Source of the DNA: Conoideocrella luteorostrata
Taxonomy: Eukaryota; Ascomycota; Sordariomycetes; Hypocreales; Clavicipitaceae
Assembly (NCBI GenBank): GCA_032433595.1
Contig: JASWJB010000038.1
Span: 1-64,000, forward strand
Direction of reading: 5' to 3'
DNA length: 64,000 bases
Under the pieces are notes generated by a model. That model worked only from the letters and a program-made list of their open reading frames with translations, was not told where the DNA came from and did no database searches. The translations under genes and the position numbers were made by a program. Of this stretch, positions 1 to 11,979 are shown piece by piece; positions within the stretch are counted from its first letter, which is position 1; every line of letters starts with the position of its first letter.

Positions 1-81
1 GGGAGAAGGAAAGAGAAAAAAAAAAAAAAAGGAAAAGGAACCAAAACCTGGACTTCAGGGTAGAAACAAATCGCACACAAC

Positions 82-1508
82 ATGGCCGAAGGAATGCTTC
101 AATTACCTCCCAGATTCTCATGAGCATGTCTCCCCTTTGCGGGAACATAGCAATGGTGTCTCTATCCCGAACAAGCCGCCGGTTCTATGACCTTTTCAAC
201 CCCATACTATACCGTCGCAATTCGGCAGAGGCGCTTCTTCGCCAGTGGACTGCATTTTGCCTTGCGAACGGACACCGGGATATTTTGCAGTATTTTCTAG
301 AGAATGGGGGCTGAGTTTGGCGTTCCAGCGCAAGACTTTTGCACATGTCGCGCTTATGAGTTCCCTCCTGACACACTCGAGTATCAAGTTTTGGATACAC
401 AGTGGTGTCCGCTTCATCCTGCTATTTGCTACGCAGAGAGGAGCCAATCAGACATGGCAAAGGCACTCATCATGCGCGGAGCCCGCAGCTCTTGGAGAAA
501 CTTTGCCGGACTACACGAAGCTGTGCGAATGGGAAAGTTGAGCTCGTGGACATGTTCCTGCAAAACCCGCAGGTCAATGTAACGGGGACCGACAGTCGTG
601 GAGGGACGGCTCTGCACCATGCCTGCTATGTTTATGGCTGGGCTATTTGCGAAGCTCTTATTCGAAAGTTGGTCCTCGGTGTTTCAGTTTATGCGCAAGC
701 CGCAAAAAGGATGGGAATGGCTCTGAAAGTGGCCCTTCGTCTGCACAACTATGATGCATCTAGAATATTGCTTGATCACAGCGCGGATATCTCTTGCCTG
801 AATTAGGCGCCGGTGAGTGCAGCCTACTGCATCTCCTGTCAAACAAGCTCAAGAAGGACGGCGGACGGAGGCAGAAAAGGGTCAACTTCATGACGCGGCT
901 CATTGATAGCGGGATCGATGTCGAGCTGTACACGACTGATTGTCCGCAGAGCGATGGACCACCATTGTGGTTCGCGACAATGCAATATAATGATTTACAA
1001 GCCATGGAGGCCTTGATAGAAAAGGGCTCGTGCGCCGACGCAGCCAACATCAGCAAGATCGAAGTAGTTAAGGGCCAGAAAACATTGACCTCGTTCATGC
1101 TGCTTCATAGCAAGAGTGATGGGATGGAAGCTTGGACCAGTGACGGGCAAGTTGTATCTCTATGCGGAACGTTTTGAATTGCTGCTGAGACATGGGACTC
1201 GCATCGAGGAGGATTCTGTTTTGATGCGCGCATGTCAAGGATGGGACGAAGGGGAGCCGAAGTTCCTGGGGATTAGTTGGAACACGCCACGAAGGATAAT
1301 ATGTCTCTACAACATTTGCGGGATGCGATTGCGACGTTTTTGGACCCGGACGACGATTCGAATGAAGAGTTTCAGACACTGTTGGAGAAGTTTACTAAGC
1401 CAACAACGCAGCGAGGCCGACGAGGACGCAAGACAGGAACACGACAGGGCCGCTGGCGAGGAAGACGACAATGCAGGTAAGAATCTCGTTGCTGTCCATG
1501 AAGAGTAA
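82..1508 (+). pseudogene. Broken F-box/ankyrin-repeat protein gene
   Basis: An F-box-like start (ATG at 82, LQLPP followed by EIL-MSMSP in the next frame) leads into SRTSRRFYDLFNPILYRR and then ankyrin-like helices such as GGTALHHACYVYGWAICEAL and FELLLRHGTRIEEDSVLM. The homology-like text jumps frame about six times: near 108, 306 (a five-G run where four would keep the frame), 534, 797 (in a T run), 1136 and 1275. The joins leave no room for introns, and several sit in mononucleotide runs. In fungi such proteins are usually substrate adaptors of SCF ubiquitin ligases or of unknown role. As read, no product longer than about 130 residues can be made, so I call a pseudogene. Sequencing indels are the alternative, but they are unlikely to be general because neighbouring ORFs of 500-860 codons are intact. 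Confidence 0.7.
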
Positions 1509-2505
1509 TGAGGGTGGGAGAAAGTAATGAAACCGCTTGAGGAAAATGTAAAAAGAGAAGGGAGGGGAAATTACGATTACGATCCTCTTCGTACGCTTAT
1601 ACTCGTGATCAGTATAGGCCCAGTGCTTTGCCGTTTGGCTTATAACAAATTACTTTAGTACTTATGAAGCTGAACCCCAAAGCATTTAAAGTTTTGCTCC
1701 CCGTCCATTATTTTCAACTTACACAGGGGCAGTGAGTAAGAATTGACGATGGTACAGTCGAAGAGATTCAATAAATTGGATTGGCCGATGCCGTGGCGTA
1801 ATCAAGTTAGCCAACTCGCCATGTCGAGACACAAGGTATCGGATACTCTCAGCTTCAAAGTGCAGGATCATATACTCCGAGCTATGAACTGGTTCTATCA
1901 ATCAAAAATACATAGATGTTGCTGGAGACTGCGCATTTACTAATAAGCTCGCCGACAAAGTAACTGTGCAAACGTCCTCTTCCAGTCCAGATGTCGGTTC
2001 ACACGACCTTCCTCTCCAAGCATATCTTGCGTCAGATCCAAAATAATGTGCTGACACCAGTGAAATCTGCACAAAGACAGGTTGCCACATGCTACCCCAC
2101 GCGCCGGTGACTGATGGTTGTCACGTAGCCGCAAGGGTGCATAGCTTCTACATATCCATCCGTTGCCGCAACGTGAATGAGGTTAAATCAGGAAGAGTCG
2201 GTGCACGCATGGACATTTTTAGGAGGGCGAACAGCTTTGTCGTGCACCCAATGGAAGATCCATGAAAGCTCATAGGCTGAATTGTCCATTCTGTCACAGA
2301 ATCGAGCTCCGGAGAAATGGGCAGTCAGGTTGGTGCTGCGGCAAGCACGGACACCTTGATGGCCAAGCACCTCATCATGAGCCGTGGCCGTGGTTGTGGT
2401 CGTGAGGACCTTTATCGACAGATTACGTGAACCGCCTGCCTTTGAAGCCAGCATTCATCTTCCTTTCTTTTCTTTCCATTCATTCTTTTCTTTTTTTCTA
2501 CATTA
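1509..2505. other. Intergenic, no supported gene
   Basis: Only short unrelated open frames on both strands are present. A pyrimidine-rich stretch around 2460-2500 could belong to a promoter or 5' leader of whatever lies at 2506. Confidence 0.5.
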
Positions 2506-3083
2506 TTGTTCCTAGATGAGTGTCTATCTGGTAGGAACCATCTGTCGCTTCCACGTTGTCTTGGGATATTTACAGCATCAAGTTACCATTTGAAACAGGT
2601 TCCATTAATACACCTCCGTCACGGATCTGCAATCCACCCACAGTCCGTCAACATGTGCCCAGAAAGAGACATTGAAAAAATCGCCAAGGGCTGGACAATA
2701 GCCATGCTCTACTCGAAAGAGCGTCTGAAGCGAGTTAATGACTGGGAAAACGATCAGTTAGAAACCGCCATCAGAGAAGGCAGGCTTGTTTTGGAGACGG
2801 TTTGCTTATTTGTGCATGCTTGTGTAAAGCATGGCCAGTACCAGTATGGGTTCTGTCCTGCCTCTTGCTTTCAGGAACAACCCACTGACTCGCATCTAGA
2901 ATGCCGCATGAGTTCTGGAGAGTACTCCACGCTGAGTACGGTATTGTGGTGTACCCGTCTGCTATGACGGATGATATTGATGTGCAGGGTCTGGGGGTCG
3001 ACGTGACATTTACGGATGCTTATTGCGGGCACATTGGTATGTCTAACAGTTTTATCGCAACGACGGGGATGGTGTGTGGCTAA
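2506..3083 (+). pseudogene. Possible coding relic, unrecognised
   Basis: Two overlapping open frames read like protein. The first contains ERDIEKIAKGWTIAMLYSKE and RVNDWENDQLETAIREGRLV. The second, in another frame from 2901, contains MPHEFWRVLHAEYGIVVYPS. The text appears to switch frame near 2895-2905 without splice sites, which suggests a decayed gene rather than two genes. I do not recognise the family. It could also be chance coding-like sequence. Confidence 0.25.
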
Positions 3084-3396
3084 TGGAAGGGGGCAGTAAT
3101 GTACGGGAGATGTTGCGGCTCCGATCCACCTCCGTGCCCAATGCAGTTCCTTCGAGAACCGCCGCCAGTTTACACGAAATAGGCCAACCAGACGTTGGGC
3201 AATGACGGCAAGATTTTATGTTGGAAATGGAAATGAGCGGTTTGAGTTGATTGGAAGGATTGGCGTTTGGATGGGAAACTGCATGGACAGTGCCACGAAC
3301 GGACATTGTTGGAGGTCATGTCCTGGAAGACAGCGTACATATGATAGCATTTTGTTTTATTTAAAGAAATTATGTAAGTATCAGCTAAAATCATGC

Positions 3397-3941
3397 CTAC
3401 GAACTCGCTTTCTCCCCTATTGCACCATCCCGATTGGCCCTCCAAACTCCGTCTTCGCCGTCAAATTCTTCTCTCTTCCATACTTCCACTTTGGCTTTGC
3501 ATTCCTCAAGAGCCTCCTCTCCCGCCCTCCATGCTGCCTGACGATGTGGTGATGACACAGCAATGAGAATGCTTTCCTCGCCGATCGGGACAGTCCCCAG
3601 CCGGTGGATCATGGCAATGCCCTTCAGACCATGTTTCGATTCCAAGCCCTTTGTGATGGATAACATTGTTCTCAAAGCCAATTTATTGTAGGCGCTATAC
3701 TGGAGCTCTTTGACGGGTTTCCCCGCAAAGGTATCTCTTGTCGTTCCTGCAAGGTGTCAGTAAACACAGCTGGCACCAGGCCATCGTGACATGGAGACTT
3801 ACCTGCAAAGAGAACGATGGCGCCAGCCGCAGGACTACGCACTCGATCTATTATTGCTTGTGCATCGAGGTGGTCTTTGGTCAAAGCTACGTAGCAGTCC
3901 CCTTCAGAGAGCTCCCATATTTCCTGCTCTTGCGGATCCAT
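3397..3941 (-). CDS. MOCS2B: Molybdopterin synthase catalytic (large) subunit, MoaE/MOCS2B
   Basis: This gene encodes the large subunit of molybdopterin synthase, which moves sulfur from the small MoaD/MOCS2A subunit onto precursor Z in molybdenum cofactor synthesis in the cytosol. Exon 1 is 3941-3803 and exon 2 is 3746-3397, separated by a 56-nt intron with a GTAAGT donor and a TTGCAG acceptor. Splicing gives 162 residues and rebuilds the family core: FAGTTRDTFAGKPVKELQYS, then IAMIHRLGTVPIGEESILIA and ECKAKVEVWKRE, which holds the active-site lysines. An in-frame TAG just upstream fixes the ATG at 3941. The length is normal for fungal MOCS2B. It is divergent from the RNA-binding gene at 4431 with a gap of about 490 bp. 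The cofactor serves nitrate reductase and similar enzymes. Confidence 0.95.
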
Positions 3942-4430
3942 GGCAGTATCACCGTTCTTTTGCTATTTCTGCTCGTGATGATGTAGCCGATTGGGCCCAG
4001 TCGCCGGCGGGGGCCGCCGTTGGAGGCCCATTTACACTAAAGAGGCATTATGATGGTGAATGTCTGGACAGCATGATGACAAGTTTTTCTTCGATAAAAG
4101 TTAATAATAACTCGGCTATACTCGAGTGGCCGACCATGAATTCAGGCCATGTCCGCCTACAAAGGGAACAAAGCATATATCAGCGCATGGCCTACAATGA
4201 ATTACAGCAGGGAATTGAAACAGGTCAGGTGCTGACTAAGGCTTCCTGCACCATCTGTCAAGTTCACGGCTCGCCTGTCCCGCTAAGTTAACTAAATAAC
4301 TAGTTAACTACGACGCCGGTCTTGAAGACGCCACACTGCCACCAAATCGTCTGTCTACTCCGTACTTCTGCTCCTACTCCCAACCGACTTTGCCGCGCAT
4401 TCACTATCAAACTGCGCACAATCGATCGCA

Positions 4431-7288
4431 ATGCGCGACGACTACCGCGCACGATCCCCCGATCGAGGGCGGCATCGGCATGGCCCCAGCAAGGACTCTC
4501 TTCGCGTCAGGGACGGCCACGACCAGCAGGACGACCATTTTCTATCGCGTCATGGTAAAGACATGATCCGCGCCTTTTGTGGACGCTGATAAAGCTTCAA
4601 GCCTCTTGTCACGGAGCTTAGTTTGGACTTTAGAGTGTTGTTAGCTAACTTACCCACGGGGCAACGGGACTATTCCAGGTCTTCTCCAAGGCACAACTAC
4701 GACGACCAACCGGAGAGAACATCACATCGGCATCGCCAAAACATGGCCAGCGGAAGAGATCATATCAATCGATATGACAGCCCCGATGATGGCTATACAC
4801 GGCGGGGCCGCAGTCCACAGCATCGTCAACGTGATCCATCACGACACAACTGGGATGATCAGAGACCTTCCTACGATGGCATGTACGACGATGGGCCTCG
4901 TGCTGGGAGCAGACATGGTGGACGGTATGGCGATAATGGCTCGAATGGTGGCGATTATGCTCACTATGATGATCATAGAGGCAGATCTCGCAGCCCACGA
5001 GGCCGTTATAGAAGTCGATCCCGTAGTTGGACAAGAGATGCGGGAAAGCCTACGGATACCGTGATTCTTGAGGGCCTACCGCATAGTATCACGGCTGTCG
5101 AGGTGCGTAAAATTCTCAGTCTGGGTTTAATCCAAATGCGAGGTTGTATAAGCTTACGCAGTCGGGATGACAGCTTCGAGAAGGTTTACTCACCTGCTCC
5201 ATCGCTGCTGACTTTCCTACCGTGGACGTCAGATTGGCATCCTCGAGAGGTACGTAATGACAGTGAAATCTAGCGGCTCATCAGCTGACGAAATCAGGCA
5301 ATCGCCGAGCGTTTGTGCAATTCGAGGACGTTGGCCATGCCACGACTTTTGTCAAAGAACACTTCCCAAAACTCCATATTGAGCTCCAACATTCGACTGA
5401 TGACGCACCAGACGGTAATTTTGAAGCATTCGTGCATTTTGCCCGTAACCGGGACGACGGAGGCGACACTCGGCCACCTCGCGCGGCTGACTGGCCATGT
5501 CCACAAGTACGTTTGCCCGCCCGCAGTTTTAGAGCGAGTTTCTTTGTCTGCACAGCTTAGACTAACTATCTCAAGTGTGACTTCCTCAACTTTTCCTCGA
5601 GAGCGATATGCAAGATATGCGGTGCTACACAATCAGGTAAGACAGCTCAATCCATACTCTAGGAGACAAACAATAATTTTAACTTTAATACAGCGGCCCC
5701 TGGCTGGGAACAGAGTTTAACAGGCGCTGCCGATGTGGCAGATGGCGCAGATGCCGTATCACAGATTCTGGTAGTGTATCCACTAGCATCTTTCGTTACT
5801 GAGGACATGCTCGTCAAGGATCTGAAGCTGCTTGAAAAATTAGAGGAACCAAGAAACACGGCGAACGGGCCGGCGAAGCTAAAGTCAACCGCGCCGGGTA
5901 CCGATACCTCCAGATATGGAGCAAAGCCAAACTCCTTGCACCGCGTGTTTCTTATGCGCGACGTCAAATCGGGAGAGAGCTTCAAATACGGCTTTGTCGA
6001 ATTTTGGACTCTCGAAGATGCTGCGGCTGCTGTGACCAAGTTTCGCATGTCACGTTCGTTCACAGTTGCAGGTTGTGCCGTCACGGTTGCCCCGACTCAT
6101 ATGGGTGTGTTCCTCCCCGAGGACCGAGATACCACGCCCAAAAACGAGCATATGTCATTCAACCCGCTGTTTAACCCATCTCTAAGAGTAAGATATCGGG
6201 ATCTACACGTATTCCCCAGCCAGCTTTTGGTTACGTCAGAGCCTCCCGCCGATGTCAAATCGAGTGCCGCCAAGTCCGCCGAGGACCAGGAGGCTGATGG
6301 CAAGAAACAAAAGAAGCGCAAGGCAGACGGGAGCATGGCAGCGTCGGTAGCGAAGAAACCTGTCGTAATGGCTGGTCAGCTGGCTGTTTGGCAGCGAAAA
6401 CATGATGAACTCCGCGCGGACAACCCGGGTAGCTCGGTTACTGGTCAATCTGACTTTGTACCCAGGTCTGACGCCAACAAGGCTCCGATCAAGATTTCGC
6501 TGTCCACTTCCACCAAACCTGGAGCGCCTTCAGGATCGCTCAGCTCCTCCGCAAAACAGTCCTCGCCGCCAGACAGGTCCCCTGGGAAAGAACCAACTGC
6601 TGAGCCTCCGACTGCTGCTCCATCAGACAACCACCAGAACCACCAACCTACCGGTGACTCCAACGCAAAAGAGGAAACATACATGGACAGAGACAGACTC
6701 ATGTGCCTTATATGCATGCGCAAATACAAATCAACCGACGAAGTCAACATTCACGAGAAGTCACGCAATCACAAAACCGCCATGGAAGACGCCGAGAAAG
6801 TCAAGGCTGCCATCCCTAGACTCGCAGCCCGAGACAAGAGACTTTCAAAACAAGCAGACGATGCGTCCCAAACTCCACAGTATCGTGATAGAGCCAAGGA
6901 ACGTCGTGATGTTTACAACCAGCCCAATAAGCCAGCTTTTCAGCCTCTGAAAGCCAAAGGCGAATCAGCCAAGAAGCATGCAGATCAAGAAGCCTCCAAA
7001 CCTACTGCTGCTGCTACTGCTGCTACTGCTCCTCCTGGACCGTCCAAGGGCGCAGGTATGCTGGCCAAGATGGGCTGGACAGCAGGTGCTGGATTGGGTG
7101 CAAATGGTGAGGGGCGCACAGAAGTCATCGCCACGAATGCATACCAAGAAGGTGTGGGGTTAGGTGCCGAGGGGAGCAATCTCGGCGATGCGGCCGAGTT
7201 CGCGGAGAAGAAGACGACGAACAGATACTCGGAGTATCTGAATACGGTGCAGGATAAGGCTCGGGAGAGGTATAATCAAATGAATTGA
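4431..7288 (+). CDS. RBM5/RBM10-like splicing regulator (RS, RRM, RanBP2 zinc finger, RRM, C2H2, G-patch)
   Basis: A nuclear RNA-binding protein with the RBM5/6/10 domain order. Exons are 4431-4554, about 4645-5102, 5174-5249, 5298-5506, 5576-5636 and 5694-7288; all joins except the first close in phase. The N-terminus is rich in RS and RD. RRM1 starts at DTVILEGLPHSITAVE and continues through FPTVDVRLASSRGNRRAFVQ. Joining exons 4 and 5 restores a RanBP2 zinc finger, DWPCPQCDFLNF followed by RAICKICGAT. RRM2 lies near QILVVYPLASFV and KYGFVEFWTLEDAAAAV. A U1-type C2H2 finger (LMCLICMRKY, then H and NHKT) and a G-patch (GAGMLAKMGWTAGAGLGANG) close the protein. The first intron's acceptor is uncertain: 4645 keeps the frame, whereas 4678 has the better branch-site spacing but breaks it. 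By homology it acts in 3' splice-site selection. Confidence 0.9.
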
Positions 7289-7734
7289 AGGGATTTCACG
7301 GAAATGATAGATACAGGCTGAAGGCGTTATTGGGTTAGTAGGGAGACTCATACGAAATGGAAATCAAGAATATAATTGTCAATTCGAGCTATTTCATAGA
7401 TATGGGAAGAGGGGGGGAGGGGGGGGGGGCAACATGAAATGCACTTGGCAGTCATATATCCTTGGCACATTCGAAATCATATCACGCCATGTGTAAATGC
7501 TTACTGCCGATTCGTACTAACCTATCAACTGTCTATATGTGTGTTATGTGCGTTAAAGAGTGAGGGTATCCCAAACAAACATATGCGTAAATTCCGTCTA
7601 ATTCCATGAGTCCCAAAAATTTTAAAAACAGCATCCCCCCCCCATACATCGACGCCGCCGCCACCGCCACCACTGTACAATATTGATGCATCGTTCATTC
7701 ATGTCAGGAGCTAGTTGTGGAAACCAACGATTTC
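7289..7734. other. Intergenic between convergent genes, with G- and C-rich runs
   Basis: This is the shared 3' region of the plus-strand RNA-binding gene and the minus-strand protease. It holds an interrupted G run at about 7410-7430 and a C run near 7637. No gene was seen. Confidence 0.6.
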
Positions 7735-9516
7735 TTAAATGGATGAGAACATGACAGCCACAGCCATGAGAATTGTAGCAGCCACAAAAGATGGCGTGAC
7801 GTGACCAGCAGGGCTGCTCGGACTTTTATCAGCGGTTCCTTTTGGTGCGTATGTGTGTTAGCAACTCGGGCATCTCCTCAGACTCACTTGACTAAAGTCA
7901 TTTGAAAAAAAAAAAAAATACATAAGAAAACTTACCTGTGGCATCAGGGAGGGTCTTGGCGTCCTTTGCAATGGCAACGACATCCGACTTGGTAGCGTTG
8001 GGCTGCGACTGCGCCAGGCCGATCTGCTTGTTGAGCATGTCGTAGACGACATAGGACGAGCGCAGGAACGTATCGCCCAGCAAGAAAAACTTGTTCGACT
8101 TGACGCCGTACGTCTTGGTGGATGCGAGCCCGAACAAGCAGACGCCTTGCCAGCTTTGTAGTTGCGAGGGGAGTTGGTCTTGGATTTCCTTGGGGAACAC
8201 ATTGACGACCATTTCCTTCATCGGAACCTTGACTGTCACGCCGTCGAACTGGAAGTCTATTGTTGTGTCCTTGCCCTTGTCACCACCGTAGGCGCAGTCA
8301 ATGAGCGGGGGCGTCGACGTGCTCCCGTACTCGAGCGAGACAACCCCAAATTTCGTCTGCAGGCTCGTTGCAAAGGCATCGGGTACGAGGGTGACGGTGG
8401 AGCCAGAGTCGAAAATGGCTACGGACATGTCCTCGACTGAGGGCAAGGACAAGCTGGTAGCCGAGAGGCTCTTTAAGGACACGGCATACGAGGTGATGTT
8501 TGTCGATTGGGCCTGCGGTGTGGTTGTCATCGGCAGCGTCGCCAGCTTGCCGGTGTACTTGGCCTTGTCGATGCCGCCAAAGAGAATGGTGCCGTTTCGG
8601 GCGTCGACGTCATTCTGTAAACCCTCCATTGTTAGATAGTGTACTTCAAATTGCAAAAATAGCACCATGGCTACCCGAGCAGTTCGCCAATCCACGTACG
8701 CACACGTAGGGACAAAAAAGAAAGAAACAAAAGAACAAGGGACGTACCAGATACAGACTAAAGCTAGGGTGCTCTATGACGCCCTGGGAAACCATGTTGT
8801 CTATGATGGTGGGATACTTGACTTTGGCAGCAACATTATTGCTGAACCCCAGGCCCATGATCCCCGTGGGCCGAACAGAGGTCAGCGCGAGGCCAAGCTG
8901 TTGGTTGGTGACAGTCTTGCCATCAATCGAGACGGTGTCGTTGAAGTAGTCGCCCAAAATTCGGCGTGTATCGAGGTAAGTGATGTTGAAGCCACGCTTG
9001 CTGACGCTCTTGTATGTACTGCTCTTGGTGGGATCGACTGGACATACGTGTGAGGTTAGCTTAGCTCCGGTTACGGCGGGTGAAGTGACAGGACATTGAT
9101 TTGGTAGCATCGCATCGTGTTTGACAGCACATGGGGAGACCGGAGGGGACGGCCAGTGTTTTCTACTCACACTTTGCCGTGCAAAAGCCCATCTTAACCT
9201 GAGCGTCCTCGTCGGAGCAGAAGGACGTATCGGCAGCGTTCATCCATGTGTCGCTACTGCCCGTGTCCAGCTGGAAACTCAGCTTCTGACCAGGCGTGCC
9301 GATGGACAGGTCGGCATAGTAGCCGCCGCCTGTGATGTTGTTCGCGGCCAGCAGCTCAATGGCGCCAGCTGGAGTGGCCCGACCGGAAAGACTTCGCGCG
9401 ACGGCCTGGTAGTGCTCGTGAACTGGGCTTCTCTTCTGGAAATCAATCGAGACGGTCCCGGCCGAAGCGGTCGCGGCGGCGCCCAGCAAGAGGGCGACGT
9501 CGTACACGGAGGGCAT
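7735..9516 (-). CDS. GPI-anchored aspartic endopeptidase (yapsin/OPSB-like, peptidase A1)
   Basis: A secreted pepsin-family protease that probably processes wall or secreted proteins at the cell surface. Four exons (9516-9171, 9037-8748, 8614-7936, 7838-7735) join in phase to 472 residues. The start shows a signal peptide (MPSVYDVALLLGAAATASAG) and a KR propeptide site near residue 29. Catalytic motifs are FQLDTGSSDTW (Asp84) and FDSGSTVTLVP. The first join gives TAKFDPTKSSTYKSV, the usual A1 sequence after the first active site. The last exon encodes a Ser/Pro-rich stretch and a hydrophobic tail (SFVAATILMAVAVMFSSI) ending the protein, a GPI-attachment signal. Introns are 133, 133 and 97 nt; the last carries a long T run. 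Substrate specificity cannot be told from sequence. Confidence 0.93.
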
Positions 9517-9712
9517 GTTTACGTACAGATGGCTGGCGTGGCGGTTTGGTGTTTGTACATACGGAGTAGGGGCTTATAAATTAACAGACATATGAAAATG
9601 ACAGCTCTCTGAAAGCACAAAGGGGGGGCCAATGAAAGAGGACAGACAAACGACAAAAAGAAACATTGAAGAGGCAGGAAAAGAAGCGCGGCTTCAACAC
9701 TGCGTCGGAGTG

Positions 9713-9749
9713 GCTGCTCATATACGGAGTAGCTGCTCATATACGGAGT
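9713..9749. repeat. Two-copy tandem duplication carrying the TACGGAGT motif
   Basis: The 18-mer GCTGCTCATATACGGAGT occurs twice, at 9713-9730 and 9732-9749, with one A between, giving a 19-nt period. Each copy contains the window-wide intergenic motif, so this is a direct local duplication of it. Confidence 0.9.
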
Positions 9750-10455
9750 CCTCTGTACGGAATATAGCTAAAGACGATGACGCGCATGGGTGGATGGATG
9801 GACGGAAGCACTATCACTACCGCATCACGCCAAAAATAGGCAGGCAAGGCGCCAGCGTCCCAAAGCCAATCATTGCCAGTCAACCTTGGAACCACAATAA
9901 GAGTCGCAGAGCGAGAGCTAAGACAGCTAAGACAGAGATGGCTCCATGATGACGACGAGAGAAGCGGATCGGGGATTGAGGGAGGGATGAACATCCTGCG
10001 ATCCATGGGGGCGATCCGCCCGTTCCGACTGGGTGGGGGCAGTTCGGTGGACAAATTCCCCAGGCTGGTCATTTGCTTGGGCTTAACGCGGGCGTTGTGA
10101 TGAAGCAAGCACTAGCTACTCCGCATAGTTACCTCGTAACTAGCTAGTTGCTCCGCAAGCGAGCGGAGGCGCAGCACTGGCTGTTTGTGTGTTGGGGTCC
10201 TTTGCCCCCATAATGACTCATGCTGTACGGAGTAGTAGGAATTAGTAGTAGTAATTAAACGGCTGCTTGCTGCAGAGCAAACCGAGTGCGTAGCCAACTG
10301 CAGAGTATACTCCGTCGTTATCGTGCACCAAGGAAACGCGCGTCCGGAGACTTCCCGTCGTGGAATTAAACACAGGGATTTACTTAACGAATGCTCTTGT
10401 CTTACCCGTACTTTGTAAATAGCTCCCACCCTTCCTGGTACGTGGGTAACTAAGT

Positions 10456-10499
10456 AAGTAGTTGACGGGTAGTTGACTGGGTAGTTGACTGGGTAGTTG
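10456..10499. repeat. 12-nt tandem repeat, about 3.7 copies
   Basis: The unit GGGTAGTTGACT is found at 10467-10478 and 10479-10490, is partial at 10491-10499, and has a diverged copy before it. Confidence 0.9.
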
Positions 10500-10694
10500 C
10501 CCATCGACAATACTCCGTCATGCCATGTAGATATACAGATTTATGCAGTGGTGTACTCTTCAAAACCACATATGCCGCTTTGCAAATGCGTCGGAATCCC
10601 CCATTCCATCCGCTCAGATCCTTCCTACATATCCCTCGTAAATCACAATCAAATCTTGGTCTCATCACCACCCGCCCATCCATCTGCGCCACGT

Positions 10695-11979
10695 CTACAA
10701 CTTGCTCTTCTTTTCACCCTCATCGGGGGCCAATCGCACGACGCCCTGTTGATAAACAAAATTAGCTGACACGGCCCAATACAGCCCACCCAGCACAAAG
10801 ACAAGCACACGCACACGCACAAGCACAAGCACAAGCACAGCAAACACTTGAAACAGCTCGCCAGGCCAGGACTGCTTTGATCTTACTCACCTCCTGCACA
10901 CACGTCGCCAGCAACGTGCCATCTCTCGCAAACAGCCTCTGCGTCACGAAACCCCTCCCGTCGCCAGACCACGGGCTCTCCATATCCGCAAACATCCACT
11001 CGTCCACCTTGACCCGTCCCGGCTCGTGGAAGTAGATGCTGTGATCGAGGCTGACCATCATGCCCAGCGTGGGACGCTGCTTCCACTCCTCGACGGTCGA
11101 TCCGAGGTTCTCGTGCTGCGCAATCTCCATGACATGCTTCTGGTACTCCTCGCCCATGCCCTCGTAGTCGTCTGGCTTGAAGGGCAGCCTCCAGAGACGA
11201 TGCACCCGCCCGACCGTGCCGATAAAGGTGCTGTCCGATATGTACGCCAGGGCATTCAGATGCGCCTGCCGCCCGCCCGCCTCTGAGATCTTGCCCCGGC
11301 ACCGCATCCACTGCTGGCATCTCTGCTCGTCCGGCCGCGCTGCGGGATCCTCACCGCGCACCGTGGGCATGCGGTAGTTCTGGAACGGCCCTCCCTTGGC
11401 CCATTCGGGCTCCTCGTCCCAGCCCTCGGGGGGGGGGGTGTCGGCCTCCTGCGGCATGGGCGCGGCGTGGCGGACCATTTTGTCCCCGCCTGCCGCCTCG
11501 CGCACGAAGCTGATGGTGGTGGTGAAGATGCAGCGTCCTCGTTGGCGCGCCTGGACGGTCCGCGTGGCAAACGATCGTCCGTCGCGCACTCGCTCGACGT
11601 GAAAGAGGATGGGGATGCTGCCCGACCCGGCAAGGATGAAGTAGCAGTGGCACGAGTGAGGGTAAAAGTCGTCGGGGACCGTCTTTTGCGCCGATGCAAG
11701 ACACTGCGCGATGACGGTGCCGCCGTACACGCCTCTTGCGCCGGGAGGCACCCACGCCCTGCGCGTGTTTGTAAAGATGTCCTGTGGCATACGTCTTCGT
11801 GTTAGCCAGAGGGGGGGGGGGCCGCGGTTCTTTCTTGTTTGTTGCCGCCGCCGTACTCATGAGTTACTGACCGGTCCCAGGACGCCAACCTCCGTCACCT
11901 CCAGCACATTCTCAATCGGAGCCTTGTTCGGATCCGGAGGCGGCGGCCTCAACAGCGTCGATCGTTCTTCGCGGGCCAT
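10695..11979 (-). CDS. TES1: Peroxisomal acyl-CoA thioesterase (TesB/ACOT8 type)
   Basis: A double-hotdog acyl-CoA thioesterase that hydrolyses acyl-CoA to free acid and CoA in peroxisomes, supporting beta-oxidation. Three exons, 11979-11872, 11781-10891 and 10745-10695, all join in phase 0 and give 349 residues. Family sequence includes ARGVYGGTVIAQCLASAQKT near the N-terminus and MMVSLDHSIYFHEPGRVKVD, SGDGRGFVTQRLFARDGTLL near the end, with the conserved Asp of the SLDHSIYFH segment. The last exon encodes only 16 residues, GVVRLAPDEGEKKSKL, ending in the canonical PTS1 signal SKL. Missing that exon would lose the targeting signal. Introns are 90 and 145 nt; the second carries a CACAAG/CACACG microsatellite. 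A Gly/Pro-rich insert separates the two hotdog halves. Confidence 0.93.
10793..10841. repeat. Intronic hexanucleotide microsatellite
   Basis: Interrupted (GCACAA)n/(GCACAC)n repeats lie inside the last intron of the thioesterase gene, just before the exon that encodes the SKL signal. Confidence 0.85.

Larger units (their letters stand above)
9517..10694. other. Intergenic with short repeats
   Basis: No gene is supported. The region holds the protease promoter, TACGGAGTA copies at 9560, 9723 and 10226, a 19-nt tandem duplication at 9713-9749, and a 12-nt tandem array at 10456-10499. Confidence 0.6.

Noticed and set aside
1..40. A-rich start of the window considered as a telomere or repeat end
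   Set aside because: The sequence is GGGAGAAGG plus an A run, with no TTAGGG-type repeats.
10793..10841. Regular CACAAG spacing considered as a CRISPR-like array
   Set aside because: It is a simple hexanucleotide microsatellite without unique spacers, inside a eukaryotic intron.
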